The translations under genes and the position numbers were made by a program. Shown one piece after another: positions 26,497-34,242 of a DNA stretch of 34,552 bases (the first letter of the stretch is position 1; every line of letters begins with the position of its first letter). Source of the stretch: Clostridiales bacterium (lineage in GTDB: Bacteria; Bacillota; Clostridia; Christensenellales; Aristaeellaceae); contig SVGW01000027.1 in assembly GCA_015056125.1 (NCBI GenBank), positions 1 through 34,552 on the forward strand. Reading direction: 5' to 3'. The notes under the pieces were generated by a model. That model ran no database searches and was not told the DNA's origin. It saw only the letters and a program-made list of their open reading frames with translations.

Positions 26497-28542
26497 ATGA
26501 GCAAAGCCGAACTATTCAACCGGGAACTGAGTTGGATTCAATTTAACAGCCGTGTGCTGGATGAAGCCAATAACCCGGATAATCCCTTGCTGGAAAGAGG
26601 GAAATTTCTATCCATCTGCGCCTCCAATCTGGATGAATTTTTTATGGTGCGGGTTGGATCGCTGATGCAGAAAGTATTGAGCAATGATAAGAAAGAGGAT
26701 CCGGCCCACATGACGCCCCAGGAACAGCTGGATGCAATTTTCCCCGCCGTGCGCAAGCTGGTGGAGCGCCAGTATGAACTTTTAAGCAAGGAATATTTGC
26801 CAGCTCTTTCCCATGCCGGCATTCATTTTGTGGCCCCTAAGAATCTGAGCAGCGCGCAGAAAAAATGGCTTTCCAGCTATTTTGACGAGCAGGTGCTTCC
26901 ATTGCTTACCCCGCGTGCTATTGATGATCGCCGCCCCTTCCCGCTTCTTACGGCAAGGGTATTGCATCTTGCCCTGCTTCTTCCCCCTGCCAGCCGGGGC
27001 GATGCTCTGCGCATGGCGTTGATTCCGCTGCCTGCCTCCCTGCCCCGGGTAACGCTTTTGCCCATGGGTGAAGGAAAGGTGCGGGGTATTTTCTTGGAAG
27101 AGGTGGTTGCGCTTTTTGCCTCCCGGCTCTTTGGCGGCGCTCAGCCCGTGGCTTGCTTCCCCTTCCGCATTACCAGAAATACCGATTTTGTATATAACGA
27201 CAGCGACGCCGACGCACTCATTACCGAAATGCAGAAAAACCTGAAAAAGCGCAAATGGGGCCATGTGGTGCGCCTGGAAGTGCCCACCTGCGCAGAAACC
27301 CGGCTGCTCACCCGGCTCAAGCGATATCTGGATGTGGCGGATGAAGGAATTTTTTTCATTCCCGGCCCTCTGCATCTGGACTTTTTCATGAAGCAAATCT
27401 CCTCTTTGCCCGATTTTGATGATTTCCGCTTTCCCCCCTTCACCCCTTATCTGGATCCCGTCTTCCGGGAGGAGGGCTCCATTTTCCGCGCCATCAGAAA
27501 AGAGGAGATTTTGCTCAATCACCCCTTTGACAGCTTTGATCCTGTGGTTCGCCTGATCTGCGAGGCAGCCGAGGATCCAAATGTCATGGCCATCAAGCAG
27601 ACGCTCTACCGCGTCAGCGGAAAAAGCCCTATCGTGGCCGCCCTTGCCCGGGCCGCCCGGGCGGGCAAGCAGGTGACCGTACTCATTGAAGTGCGCGCCC
27701 GTTTTGACGAAGAAAACAATATCAACTGGTGCCATTCCCTGGAAAAAGCCGGCTGCCATGTATTCTATGGCGTGCCCAAATTAAAAACTCACAGCAAAAT
27801 TACCCTGGTAGTGCGCAAGGAGCCCACCGGCTTACGCCGTTATGTGCATCTTGGCACAGGTAATTATAACGATGTTACCGCTAAGCTATATACCGATATG
27901 GGCCTGCTCACCTGCGATGATGTAATCGGCCGGGATGCAGGAGCGTTTTTCAACACCGTTACCGGCTATGGGGAAACTGCGCCCATGGAAAAGCTGATTG
28001 CTGCGCCGGATCATCTGCGCAAGGCCGTGAAGCGCTTGATTAAGCGGGAAATTGAGCATGCTGAAAATGGCCAGCCCGCTCGGATTATTGCAAAAATGAA
28101 TTCTCTGGTGGATCCAAAAATTATCAAGCTCCTCTACAAAGCCGCCGACGCCGGAGTGGAAATCGACCTGATCATCCGAGGCATCTGCTGCCTGAAAACG
28201 GAAGGACGGGAAAATTTGCGGGTGCGCTCCATTGTGGGTCGGTTCCTGGAGCATACCAGGGCTTTCGTATTTGAAAACGGCGGCGAACGGGAAGTATATC
28301 TTTCTTCTGCCGACTGGATGCCCAGAAATCTGGATAAACGCGTGGAATTGATGTTCCCCATTGAAAACGAGGCCCTCAAAAACCGGGTAATCGCCTCTTT
28401 GCAGGATGAACTTGGTGATACGATGAAGGCCTGGGAAATGAAGAAAAACGGCGATTATCGCCGGGTTGAACGGGAAATGCCCTTGCTCAACAGCCAGGAA
28501 GCCCGAATTCTTGGCCATGCACAGCCTGCTTCTTTTGACTAA
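26497..28542 (+). CDS. ppk1: Polyphosphate kinase 1
   Basis: A 681-residue enzyme that reversibly polymerises the ATP gamma-phosphate into inorganic polyphosphate. The N-terminal domain opens FNRELSWIQFNSRVLDEA and has SNLDEFFMVRVGSL. The two phospholipase-D-like C-terminal domains carry the phosphorylated histidine, His432 in KTHSKITLVVRKE (equivalent to E. coli His435), followed by YVHLGTGNYNDVTAKLYTD in two parts. The second histidine is His586 in RFLEHTRAFVF (E. coli His592), followed by LSSADWMPRNLDKRVEL. Length is normal for Ppk1. AAGGAAG lies before the ATG. No exopolyphosphatase (Ppx/GppA) gene is beside it, the usual partner; instead a degenerate phosphoesterase precedes and a membrane protein follows. 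Confidence 0.97.
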   Translation: MSKAELFNRELSWIQFNSRVLDEANNPDNPLLERGKFLSICASNLDEFFMVRVGSLMQKVLSNDKKEDPAHMTPQEQLDAIFPAVRKLVERQYELLSKEYLPALSHAGIHFVAPKNLSSAQKKWLSSYFDEQVLPLLTPRAIDDRRPFPLLTARVLHLALLLPPASRGDALRMALIPLPASLPRVTLLPMGEGKVRGIFLEEVVALFASRLFGGAQPVACFPFRITRNTDFVYNDSDADALITEMQKNLKKRKWGHVVRLEVPTCAETRLLTRLKRYLDVADEGIFFIPGPLHLDFFMKQISSLPDFDDFRFPPFTPYLDPVFREEGSIFRAIRKEEILLNHPFDSFDPVVRLICEAAEDPNVMAIKQTLYRVSGKSPIVAALARAARAGKQVTVLIEVRARFDEENNINWCHSLEKAGCHVFYGVPKLKTHSKITLVVRKEPTGLRRYVHLGTGNYNDVTAKLYTDMGLLTCDDVIGRDAGAFFNTVTGYGETAPMEKLIAAPDHLRKAVKRLIKREIEHAENGQPARIIAKMNSLVDPKIIKLLYKAADAGVEIDLIIRGICCLKTEGRENLRVRSIVGRFLEHTRAFVFENGGEREVYLSSADWMPRNLDKRVELMFPIENEALKNRVIASLQDELGDTMKAWEMKKNGDYRRVEREMPLLNSQEARILGHAQPASFD

Positions 28543-28564
28543 ATTTTACGAAGGAGACGTTTTT

Positions 28565-29758
28565 ATGCCCCTTGCACGCCGCCGGGATTATACGCCCCTG
28601 CTTCTTATTGCCGCCATGATCCTCATGTGGGCTCTTCTTCATATTTTCATGGGCGGCGATGCGCTGGGCCCGTCGCTATATAACACCTACACCCTCCAGG
28701 CCCTTGCCTGGCGACAGGGCGAATTACATCTTCCTCATGATTATCCCCATCTGGAGCTGGCGATTTTTGAAGGGGACTACTATGTATCCTTTCCGCCGCT
28801 TCCCTCTGTGATCCTCTATCCCCTCACTTTCCTCTTTGGAGCGCAAACGCCGGATAATTTTCTTGTAAAGCTTTATGCGCTGATGGCCTGCCTCGCTATG
28901 TATTACGCCCTGCGAAATGCCGGCTATTCCCGGCTTTCCGCTTCGTTCCTTTCCTTTTTCTTTTCCTTTTCTTCTTCTCTGCTGCCCATGACCATGCAAG
29001 GCGCCGTGTGGTATCACGCCCAGGTGCTGGCGTTCCTCATGGTCACCTTGTCCATTTGCCTGCTGGCACTGGATTTCACCGCGCCTGCGCTGCTTTTCTA
29101 TGCCCTGTCCGTGGCCTGCAGGCCATTTCACGCCCTGTATGCCCTTCCTTTGTTTTTCACCTACTGGATCATTAACCGCCGGGCCGGGGTATCCCTTGTA
29201 AAAATGGCCCGTTCTCTGATGCCAGGAATTGGGCTTGGGCTTTGCGTAGCAGCTGCCCTGGCCTTATATAACCTGGCGCGGTTTGGAAATCCTCTGGAAT
29301 TTGGCCACAATTATCTGCCTGAATTTTCCTTCCAGGGCGGCGTCCAGTTTTCTGTATCCCATGTGCTGAATCATTTAAAAACCTTCCTTTGGGGATTGCC
29401 CCTGGAGATTTCAAACGGCGCCCTTGCCTTTAAAAAATTCGGCTATTCCCTGTTTATCGCCTGCCCGACCCTTACGCTGATGATGATCTGGCTCGTCATC
29501 GATTGCTTCAAAAAGCGGATGCGCTGGGAAAAAGCCGTGATCTTTCTTACGTTCCTTCTCCATCTTTTCTGCCTGCTGCTCCATCGCACCTTCGGCGGCT
29601 TCCAATTGGGCGCCCGCTATGCTGTGGATCTGATTCCTTATTCTTTTTTCTATCTGCTGCTGACTCCGGAAAAGAAAAAGCTGGCGCTGTGGGAAGGAAT
29701 TCTGCTGGGTGCCATCTTCATTTTCACCATGATCGGCATGACCCAGGTGCATATTTAA
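28565..29758 (+). CDS. Multi-spanning membrane protein, GT-C glycosyltransferase-like
   Basis: A 397-residue protein with about ten hydrophobic segments. After the first helix (12-30) a long external loop includes IFEGDYYVSFPPLPSVIL. This acidic-residue-plus-PPxPS arrangement is seen in lipid-linked-sugar GT-C enzymes of the PMT/ArnT type, where the first loop carries the catalytic Asp. Later loops contain YNLARFGNPLEFGHNY and TFGGFQLGARYAVDLIPY, again usual for uncharacterised members. No assignment of donor or acceptor is possible. ATG 28565 follows GAAGGAGACG; the frame reads further upstream into ppk1 but without a ribosome site. It is 22 bases after ppk1 and probably the last gene of that operon. 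No convincing terminator follows. Confidence 0.82.
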   Translation: MPLARRRDYTPLLLIAAMILMWALLHIFMGGDALGPSLYNTYTLQALAWRQGELHLPHDYPHLELAIFEGDYYVSFPPLPSVILYPLTFLFGAQTPDNFLVKLYALMACLAMYYALRNAGYSRLSASFLSFFFSFSSSLLPMTMQGAVWYHAQVLAFLMVTLSICLLALDFTAPALLFYALSVACRPFHALYALPLFFTYWIINRRAGVSLVKMARSLMPGIGLGLCVAAALALYNLARFGNPLEFGHNYLPEFSFQGGVQFSVSHVLNHLKTFLWGLPLEISNGALAFKKFGYSLFIACPTLTLMMIWLVIDCFKKRMRWEKAVIFLTFLLHLFCLLLHRTFGGFQLGARYAVDLIPYSFFYLLLTPEKKKLALWEGILLGAIFIFTMIGMTQVHI

Positions 29759-29847
29759 TTGGGAAGGATTTTTTCTTTCCATTTAACTATTCATCCTCAG
29801 GAAAACTGATTTTCTCTGCAAATTTCTGCTCTTTTTTGCATGAATGA

Positions 29848-29877
29848 TTGACCACGCAAAACCATTTGTGATATACT
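29848..29877 (+). promoter_or_regulatory. Extended -10 promoter of the DEAD-box gene
   Basis: TTGACC (29848-29853, one mismatch), an 18-base spacer ending TGA and TATACT (29872-29877, one mismatch) lie about 65 bases before the GTG start codon. Confidence 0.65.
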
Positions 29878-29902
29878 TAGCATGAATAAGTGCGATTGAC
29901 CC

Positions 29903-29917
29903 CAGGGCCGGGCCCTG
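29903..29917 (+). promoter_or_regulatory. GC-rich hairpin in the DEAD-box leader
   Basis: CAGGGC and GCCCTG pair around a CGG loop in the transcript leader, ending about nine bases before the GAAAGGA ribosome site. It is too far from a T run to be a terminator. A leader hairpin beside the ribosome site of an RNA helicase gene could make expression temperature- or helicase-sensitive; this is a guess. Confidence 0.45.
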
Positions 29918-29939
29918 AGACAGAAAGGACATTATTACC

Positions 29940-31124
29940 GTGGAACCGACCACCCAAGCCACCGGCTTTGAACAGCTGGATCTATCCAAAGAAATCATGC
30001 AGGCCGTAGCCAAAATGGGCTTTCAGAGGGCTACTCCCGTGCAGGAAAAAACCATTCCCATCATGATGGAAGGCCATGACGTGATCGCCATCGCCCCCAC
30101 TGGCACGGGCAAAACCTGCGCCTTTGGCATTCCCATGCTGGAATACATTTCCCTTACCGATAACCGCATTCAGGAACTGGTGCTGGCCCCCACCCGTGAA
30201 TTGGCTGTGCAGATCGGCGATGAGCTCACTAAGCTTGCCGCTTTTATCCCCGAAGTGCGCATTGCTGTGCTCTATGGCGGCCAGCCCATTTCCAAGCAGC
30301 TCAATCAGTTAAAGCGTAAACCCCAGATCATCGTGGCTACTCCCGGCCGCATGCTGGATCATATGCAGCGGGGCACAGCCCGGCTCTCCAATGTGCATAC
30401 ATTGGTGATTGACGAAGCCGATGAAATGCTGAAGATGGGCTTTGTAAAGGATGTATGCAAGATCATTGAGGCCATTCCCCCTGCCCGGCAGTTTGTGATG
30501 TTTTCCGCTACCACCAATCAGGATGTGCTCACCATTTCCTGGAAATATCAGCATGATCCGGTGGAAATCACCATCCCTGCCACTCAGGAAAACAAGCCCA
30601 AGATCACCCAATATGTGATTCCCACTACAAGAGAAGAAAAATACGATCATCTTTTATATCTTCTGGATTCCGATGTATATGGCAGGATGATGATCTTTAC
30701 CAACACCAAGGATATGTGCCGGCGCTTGAGCGAAAGGCTCAATAAAGCAGGCTACGAATCGGAAGCCCTGCACGGGGATATTCCCCAATCCAAGCGCAAT
30801 CAGGTGATGAACGGCTTCCGCAGGGGTAAATTCCCCATTCTTGTGTGCACGGACGTGGCCGCCCGGGGAATCGATGTGGATGACGTGGAGGCAGTGATCA
30901 ATTTTGATCTGCCCACCGAAAACGAATACTACCTCCACCGCATCGGCCGCACCGGCCGGGCGAGAAAGCACGGCGTAGCATTTACCCTGCTGTGCTTTAC
31001 CGAAAGCGTGCGTCTGGATGAAATTCTTAAATACATGGATTCCCAGCCCACTTATCTAAAATTTGATGAAATGGGCGTACTTCGTGAAAAAGAGGGCAAT
31101 ACTGCTTTCTTTGAAAATATTTAA
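29940..31124 (+). CDS. DEAD-box ATP-dependent RNA helicase
   Basis: A 394-residue helicase with all family motifs: Q motif Phe10 and Gln35 (ATPVQEKTIP), motif I APTGTGKT (52-59), PTRELAVQ, TPGRMLDHM, DEAD at 158-161, SAT at 189-191, HGDIPQSKR, ARGID and HRIGRTGRA (333-341). It stops soon after the second RecA-like domain, so it lacks the basic or RRM-like tail of CshA, CsdA or DbpA and is a minimal core helicase. Such proteins act in ribosome assembly, mRNA decay or cold adaptation. The start is GTG 29940, ten bases after AAAGGA; there is no nearer ATG in frame. The next gene follows after 21 bases with no terminator. Confidence 0.96.
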   Translation: MEPTTQATGFEQLDLSKEIMQAVAKMGFQRATPVQEKTIPIMMEGHDVIAIAPTGTGKTCAFGIPMLEYISLTDNRIQELVLAPTRELAVQIGDELTKLAAFIPEVRIAVLYGGQPISKQLNQLKRKPQIIVATPGRMLDHMQRGTARLSNVHTLVIDEADEMLKMGFVKDVCKIIEAIPPARQFVMFSATTNQDVLTISWKYQHDPVEITIPATQENKPKITQYVIPTTREEKYDHLLYLLDSDVYGRMMIFTNTKDMCRRLSERLNKAGYESEALHGDIPQSKRNQVMNGFRRGKFPILVCTDVAARGIDVDDVEAVINFDLPTENEYYLHRIGRTGRARKHGVAFTLLCFTESVRLDEILKYMDSQPTYLKFDEMGVLREKEGNTAFFENI

Positions 31125-31145
31125 AAATATTTGGAGGAAACCAAG

Positions 31146-32201
31146 ATGAAAGTAGCAATCATTGGCTGCGGTTCCATTGCCAACAGCTCCCACATCCCCG
31201 CCTACATGAAGAACAGTGAAGTAGAAATCAAGTATTTCTGCGATATCATCATCGAGCGCGCCGAAGCTGCCGTGGAAAAATACGGCTGCGGCACCGCCGT
31301 GAAGGATTACCATGAAGTGCTGGCCGATCCCGAAGTCGTGGCCATCTCCGTTTGCACCCCCAACTATATGCACGCCCAGATCTCCATCGACGCCATGCGC
31401 GCCGGCAAGCACGTGCTGTGCGAAAAGCCCGCCGCCCGCACCTATGCCGAAGCCCTGGAAATGCAGAAGGTGCAGCATGAAACCGGCATGACCCTGAACA
31501 TCGGCGTTGTGAACCGCTTCAACGACAGCGTGCGCCGCATCAAGGAATATGTGGACGCCGGCAAGCTGGGCGATGTGCATCATGTGTATGTTTCCTTCCG
31601 CGCTCACCGCTCCATCCCCGGCCTGGGCGGCGCTTTCACCACCAAGGCCATCGCCGGCGGCGGCGCCCTCATCGACTGGGGCGTGCATTACCTGGATATC
31701 GTGATGTACTGCACCGGCGACCCCACCCCCAAGACCGTGACCGGCGAAGCCTTCTGCAAGCTGGGCAAGGATATGCCCAACTATGTGTATAAGAAGATGT
31801 GGTCCGAAATGACCAAGGATTTGAACGGCACCTATGACGTGGACGACTCCGTTACCGCCCTGATCCGCACCGAAGGCCCCGTGATCACCCTGAACGGCGC
31901 CTGGGCCCAGAACATCGGCGAAAGCGAAACCTATATCGACTTCATGGGCGATAAGGGCGGCATCCGTCTCCAGTACGGCGGCAAGTTCACCTACTATACC
32001 GCCGAAATGGGCGCTCTGGTTTCCTATCAGCCCGATTTCGAAATGACCCCCATGTTCGAAAACGAAATCAACAGCTTCGTCAAGTGCATCCAGACCGGCG
32101 AAAAGCTGGCCTCCCACATCGATACCGTCATCATCACTGCCAAGATGATGCAGGCCATCTACGATTCCTCCGATAAGCACGAGGAAATCAAGCTGGCTTA
32201 A
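31146..32201 (+). CDS. Gfo/Idh/MocA-family oxidoreductase
   Basis: A 351-residue NAD(P)-dependent dehydrogenase. The N-terminal Rossmann fold has the dinucleotide motif IIGCGSIA (residues 5-12) and the EKP motif CEKPAA (92-97), whose Lys is catalytic in the family. The C-terminal domain has GGGALIDWGVHYLD, with the conserved Asp and His. Members oxidise sugars, inositols or sugar derivatives; the exact substrate is not readable. ATG 31146 is eight bases after GGAGG; a TTG five codons upstream overlaps that site and is not used. Codons are extremely biased (TTA, CTA and TCA absent), so the protein is probably very abundant. That contrasts with the helicase just upstream. Confidence 0.95.
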   Translation: MKVAIIGCGSIANSSHIPAYMKNSEVEIKYFCDIIIERAEAAVEKYGCGTAVKDYHEVLADPEVVAISVCTPNYMHAQISIDAMRAGKHVLCEKPAARTYAEALEMQKVQHETGMTLNIGVVNRFNDSVRRIKEYVDAGKLGDVHHVYVSFRAHRSIPGLGGAFTTKAIAGGGALIDWGVHYLDIVMYCTGDPTPKTVTGEAFCKLGKDMPNYVYKKMWSEMTKDLNGTYDVDDSVTALIRTEGPVITLNGAWAQNIGESETYIDFMGDKGGIRLQYGGKFTYYTAEMGALVSYQPDFEMTPMFENEINSFVKCIQTGEKLASHIDTVIITAKMMQAIYDSSDKHEEIKLA

Positions 32202-32218
32202 TTGAACAAACACAGCAG

Positions 32219-32254
32219 AGCCGGAAGCAGCCAAGCGTTGCTTCCGGCTTTTTC
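32219..32254 (+). terminator. Rho-independent terminator after the oxidoreductase gene
   Basis: A perfect 11-base-pair stem (32219-32229 with 32239-32249) has a nine-base loop and is followed by a T run. It lies 18 bases after the stop codon. Confidence 0.9.
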
Positions 32255-32259
32255 TGTAA

Positions 32260-32291
32260 AAAATGATAATTTCTTTTTTCATTATCATTTT
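32260..32291. promoter_or_regulatory. Inverted repeat with Fur-like half-sites, overlapping a -10 box
   Basis: An 11-base inverted repeat (32260-32270 with 32281-32291) contains TGATAAT and ATTATCA, the half-sites of a Fur-family box, but spaced ten bases apart instead of one. A perfect TATAAT follows at 32294-32299 with no good -35 box. The repeat would sit where an operator for that promoter is expected. Confidence 0.4.
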
Positions 32292-32413
32292 TGTATAATA
32301 TGGCATGGAAATGATACCATAAAACATATGTTGAAAGTGTTCTTATCTTTATTTCACGATCGTCCGGCATTTAATTTCATACTTATTATGATGTGCCTTA
32401 TTCATCTTTCCTC

Positions 32414-32442
32414 TTGCCAATTCATATATTTTTATAGATAAT
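32414..32442 (+). promoter_or_regulatory. Promoter of the LplA-like solute-binding protein gene
   Basis: TTGCCA (32414-32419, one mismatch), an exact 17-base spacer and GATAAT (32437-32442, one mismatch) lie about 58 bases before the start codon. The stretch from 32300 to 32413 between the two candidate promoters is AT-rich and shows no gene. Confidence 0.65.
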
Positions 32443-32499
32443 GAAATCAACAAACGGTGCAGTGCGCAATGCCCGTAAATAAAAAAGGAGGATCACCCC

Positions 32500-34110
32500 A
32501 TGAAGAAAATCGTATCCATTTTCCTGGCTCTTCTTCTCATCATCGGCCTTGTGCCCATGGGCCTGGCAGAAGAAAAACCCGTGATCACCATTGCCGTACA
32601 GGACAAAGTAAACGTAGAAGACTACAATACCAATCTGCAGACCCTGCAGCTGGAAGAAGCCTGCGGCGTTGACATTCAGTTCATGGTATTCCCTGCAACC
32701 GACTATACCACAAAGCTGAACCTGATGTTTTCTGCCGGCGGCGCCGAACTTCCTGACGTCATTTTCGCCAATCCCAATTACGGCGAATTGCTCAACTGGA
32801 TTGATTCCGGTATGCTGCTGCCCCTGAACGATTACTTCGCCGATCCCAACAAAGCCCCCAATATCTATTTCAACATCAAAGATATCGGCTTTGACTTCAC
32901 CAAGCAGATCGTGATGCCCGACGGCAACATCTACTTCATTCCCACATTCACCCAATCACAATCCAACGAAACGCCTCACAAGGCATGGTATAACCAGACC
33001 TGGCTGGATGCGCTGGACGCTGAATCCCCCACCACCCCGGATGAACTGTATGATCTGTTTGTGAAAGTAAAGAATACTGATCTCAACGGAAATGGGAAAA
33101 ACGATGAAATCGGTTTGGTAGGTAACATGGACAGCTATAAAGGCTGGTTCCAGTACATCATGAACGCTTTCATTTATGCAGGTGACAGCAAATATCTGGT
33201 TGTGGAAGACGGTGTTGTGACTGTAGCCTACACCAAGCCCGAATGGCAGGAAGGCCTGAAATTCATCCGCAAGCTTTTTGCGGAAGATCTGATCCCCAAG
33301 GAAATTCTCACCCAGGATGACCAGCAGTATCTGGCTATGCTCAATAGTGAGCTTTGCACCACCATGATGCTGGTTTATACTTCTCCCTCCCGCGTGAATG
33401 CTGCCCTTGACTGGCGCAATGATTTTATCTGCTATCAGCCTCTGATCAATGAAGAATTCGGCGGCCCCTTGGCCTCCTATCGTCCCTCCACTGTTCCCAA
33501 CGGCAATTGCTTCTTTATCACCAAGAACTGCAAAAACCCTGATGCCGCCTTTAAGCTGGGCGATACCATTGTCAGCCGTCATTTTGTCATCACTACTCGC
33601 TGGGGTCAGGAAGGCCAGGATTGGGACTATATCGAAAATGTTCCCAATGCTGATGAGTATGTTGCTGCTGTAGACGGCTTTGATAAGCTGATGCTGATTT
33701 ACAACGATGCTCAGTTCTGGTCCTCCGGCGAAGTTCAGAACCGCAGCTGGATGAACGCCGGCCCCGCCATCCGCAGCTACGGCGTAGCCAACGGACGTGC
33801 GATCAAACCCGATGCGTTTACCGATTTTAACAAGCACAGCAATGGCGGCGCCGTGCTTTACAGCGAAAACGTATCCTGGCTGCCTACCGAAGTCATTCCC
33901 AAGCTCACCTATAACTCGGAAGAAGCTGCTATCATTTCGGATCTGGAATCTACTCTTGACACCTTTGTAGATGAATGGACCGCCAACTTCCTGGTCGGCA
34001 ACCTGGATCTGGATAAGGATTGGGATACCTATGTGAAGGAACTGGAAGCCATCGGTATTGAACAGTATGTGGAAATCGTGCAGCGCGTGTACGATCGTAT
34101 GTACAAGTAA
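32500..34110 (+). CDS. Extracellular solute-binding protein, LplA-like (family 1, probable sugar)
   Basis: A 536-residue receptor of the type that serves LplB/YtcP-like carbohydrate importers. The signal peptide is 23 residues (IVSIFLALLLIIGLVPMGLA), followed by EEKP, and contains no cysteine, so lipid anchoring is ruled out. The mature protein opens ITIAVQDKVNVEDYNTN. It has the family segments FSAGGAELPDVIF, WIDSGMLLPLNDYF and KAWYNQTWLDALD, and a calcium-loop-like DLNGNGKNDE at 194-203, common in this family. An AAAAGGAGG site precedes the ATG. It is flanked by terminators on both sides, with no permease or ATPase gene in the window. It must share a transporter encoded elsewhere, or its permeases lie beyond the next gene. 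Confidence 0.93.
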   Translation: MKKIVSIFLALLLIIGLVPMGLAEEKPVITIAVQDKVNVEDYNTNLQTLQLEEACGVDIQFMVFPATDYTTKLNLMFSAGGAELPDVIFANPNYGELLNWIDSGMLLPLNDYFADPNKAPNIYFNIKDIGFDFTKQIVMPDGNIYFIPTFTQSQSNETPHKAWYNQTWLDALDAESPTTPDELYDLFVKVKNTDLNGNGKNDEIGLVGNMDSYKGWFQYIMNAFIYAGDSKYLVVEDGVVTVAYTKPEWQEGLKFIRKLFAEDLIPKEILTQDDQQYLAMLNSELCTTMMLVYTSPSRVNAALDWRNDFICYQPLINEEFGGPLASYRPSTVPNGNCFFITKNCKNPDAAFKLGDTIVSRHFVITTRWGQEGQDWDYIENVPNADEYVAAVDGFDKLMLIYNDAQFWSSGEVQNRSWMNAGPAIRSYGVANGRAIKPDAFTDFNKHSNGGAVLYSENVSWLPTEVIPKLTYNSEEAAIISDLESTLDTFVDEWTANFLVGNLDLDKDWDTYVKELEAIGIEQYVEIVQRVYDRMYK

Positions 34111-34126
34111 TCTTCAATCAGCAATA

Positions 34127-34163
34127 AAGCAAGGGGCTGCTCAGGCAGCCCTTTGCTTCTTCA
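34127..34163 (+). terminator. Rho-independent terminator after the LplA-like gene
   Basis: A 14-base-pair stem (34127-34140 with 34145-34158, one G-U pair) has a TCAG loop and is followed by a short T-rich stretch. It lies 16 bases after the stop codon and directly before the REP-like repeat. Confidence 0.82.
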
Positions 34164-34170
34164 TTCCAAG

Positions 34171-34212
34171 CCTTCCCCTTGAGGGGAAGGTGGCGCGGAG
34201 CGCCGGATGAGG
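34171..34212. repeat. REP-like double-hairpin intergenic repeat
   Basis: Two adjacent perfect hairpins: CCTTCCCC/GGGGAAGG with a TTGA loop (34171-34190), and GGCGC/GCGCC with a GGA loop (34192-34204). They are followed by GGATGAGG. From general knowledge this layout is like short palindromic repeats scattered between genes in many gut Clostridia. Only one copy is in this window. It lies 20-30 bases before the ribosome site of the next gene. Confidence 0.65.
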
Positions 34213-34242
34213 TGGAAAAAATCTTTTGATGAACGAGGAAAA

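Noticed and set aside
31056-32327. 423-codon minus-strand frame opposite the Gfo/Idh gene
   Set aside because: Shadow of a strongly codon-biased gene; it would also run through that gene's terminator.
32202-32441. 79-codon frame after the oxidoreductase gene
   Set aside because: It starts with TTG directly after a stop codon and runs through a perfect terminator, an inverted repeat and a promoter.
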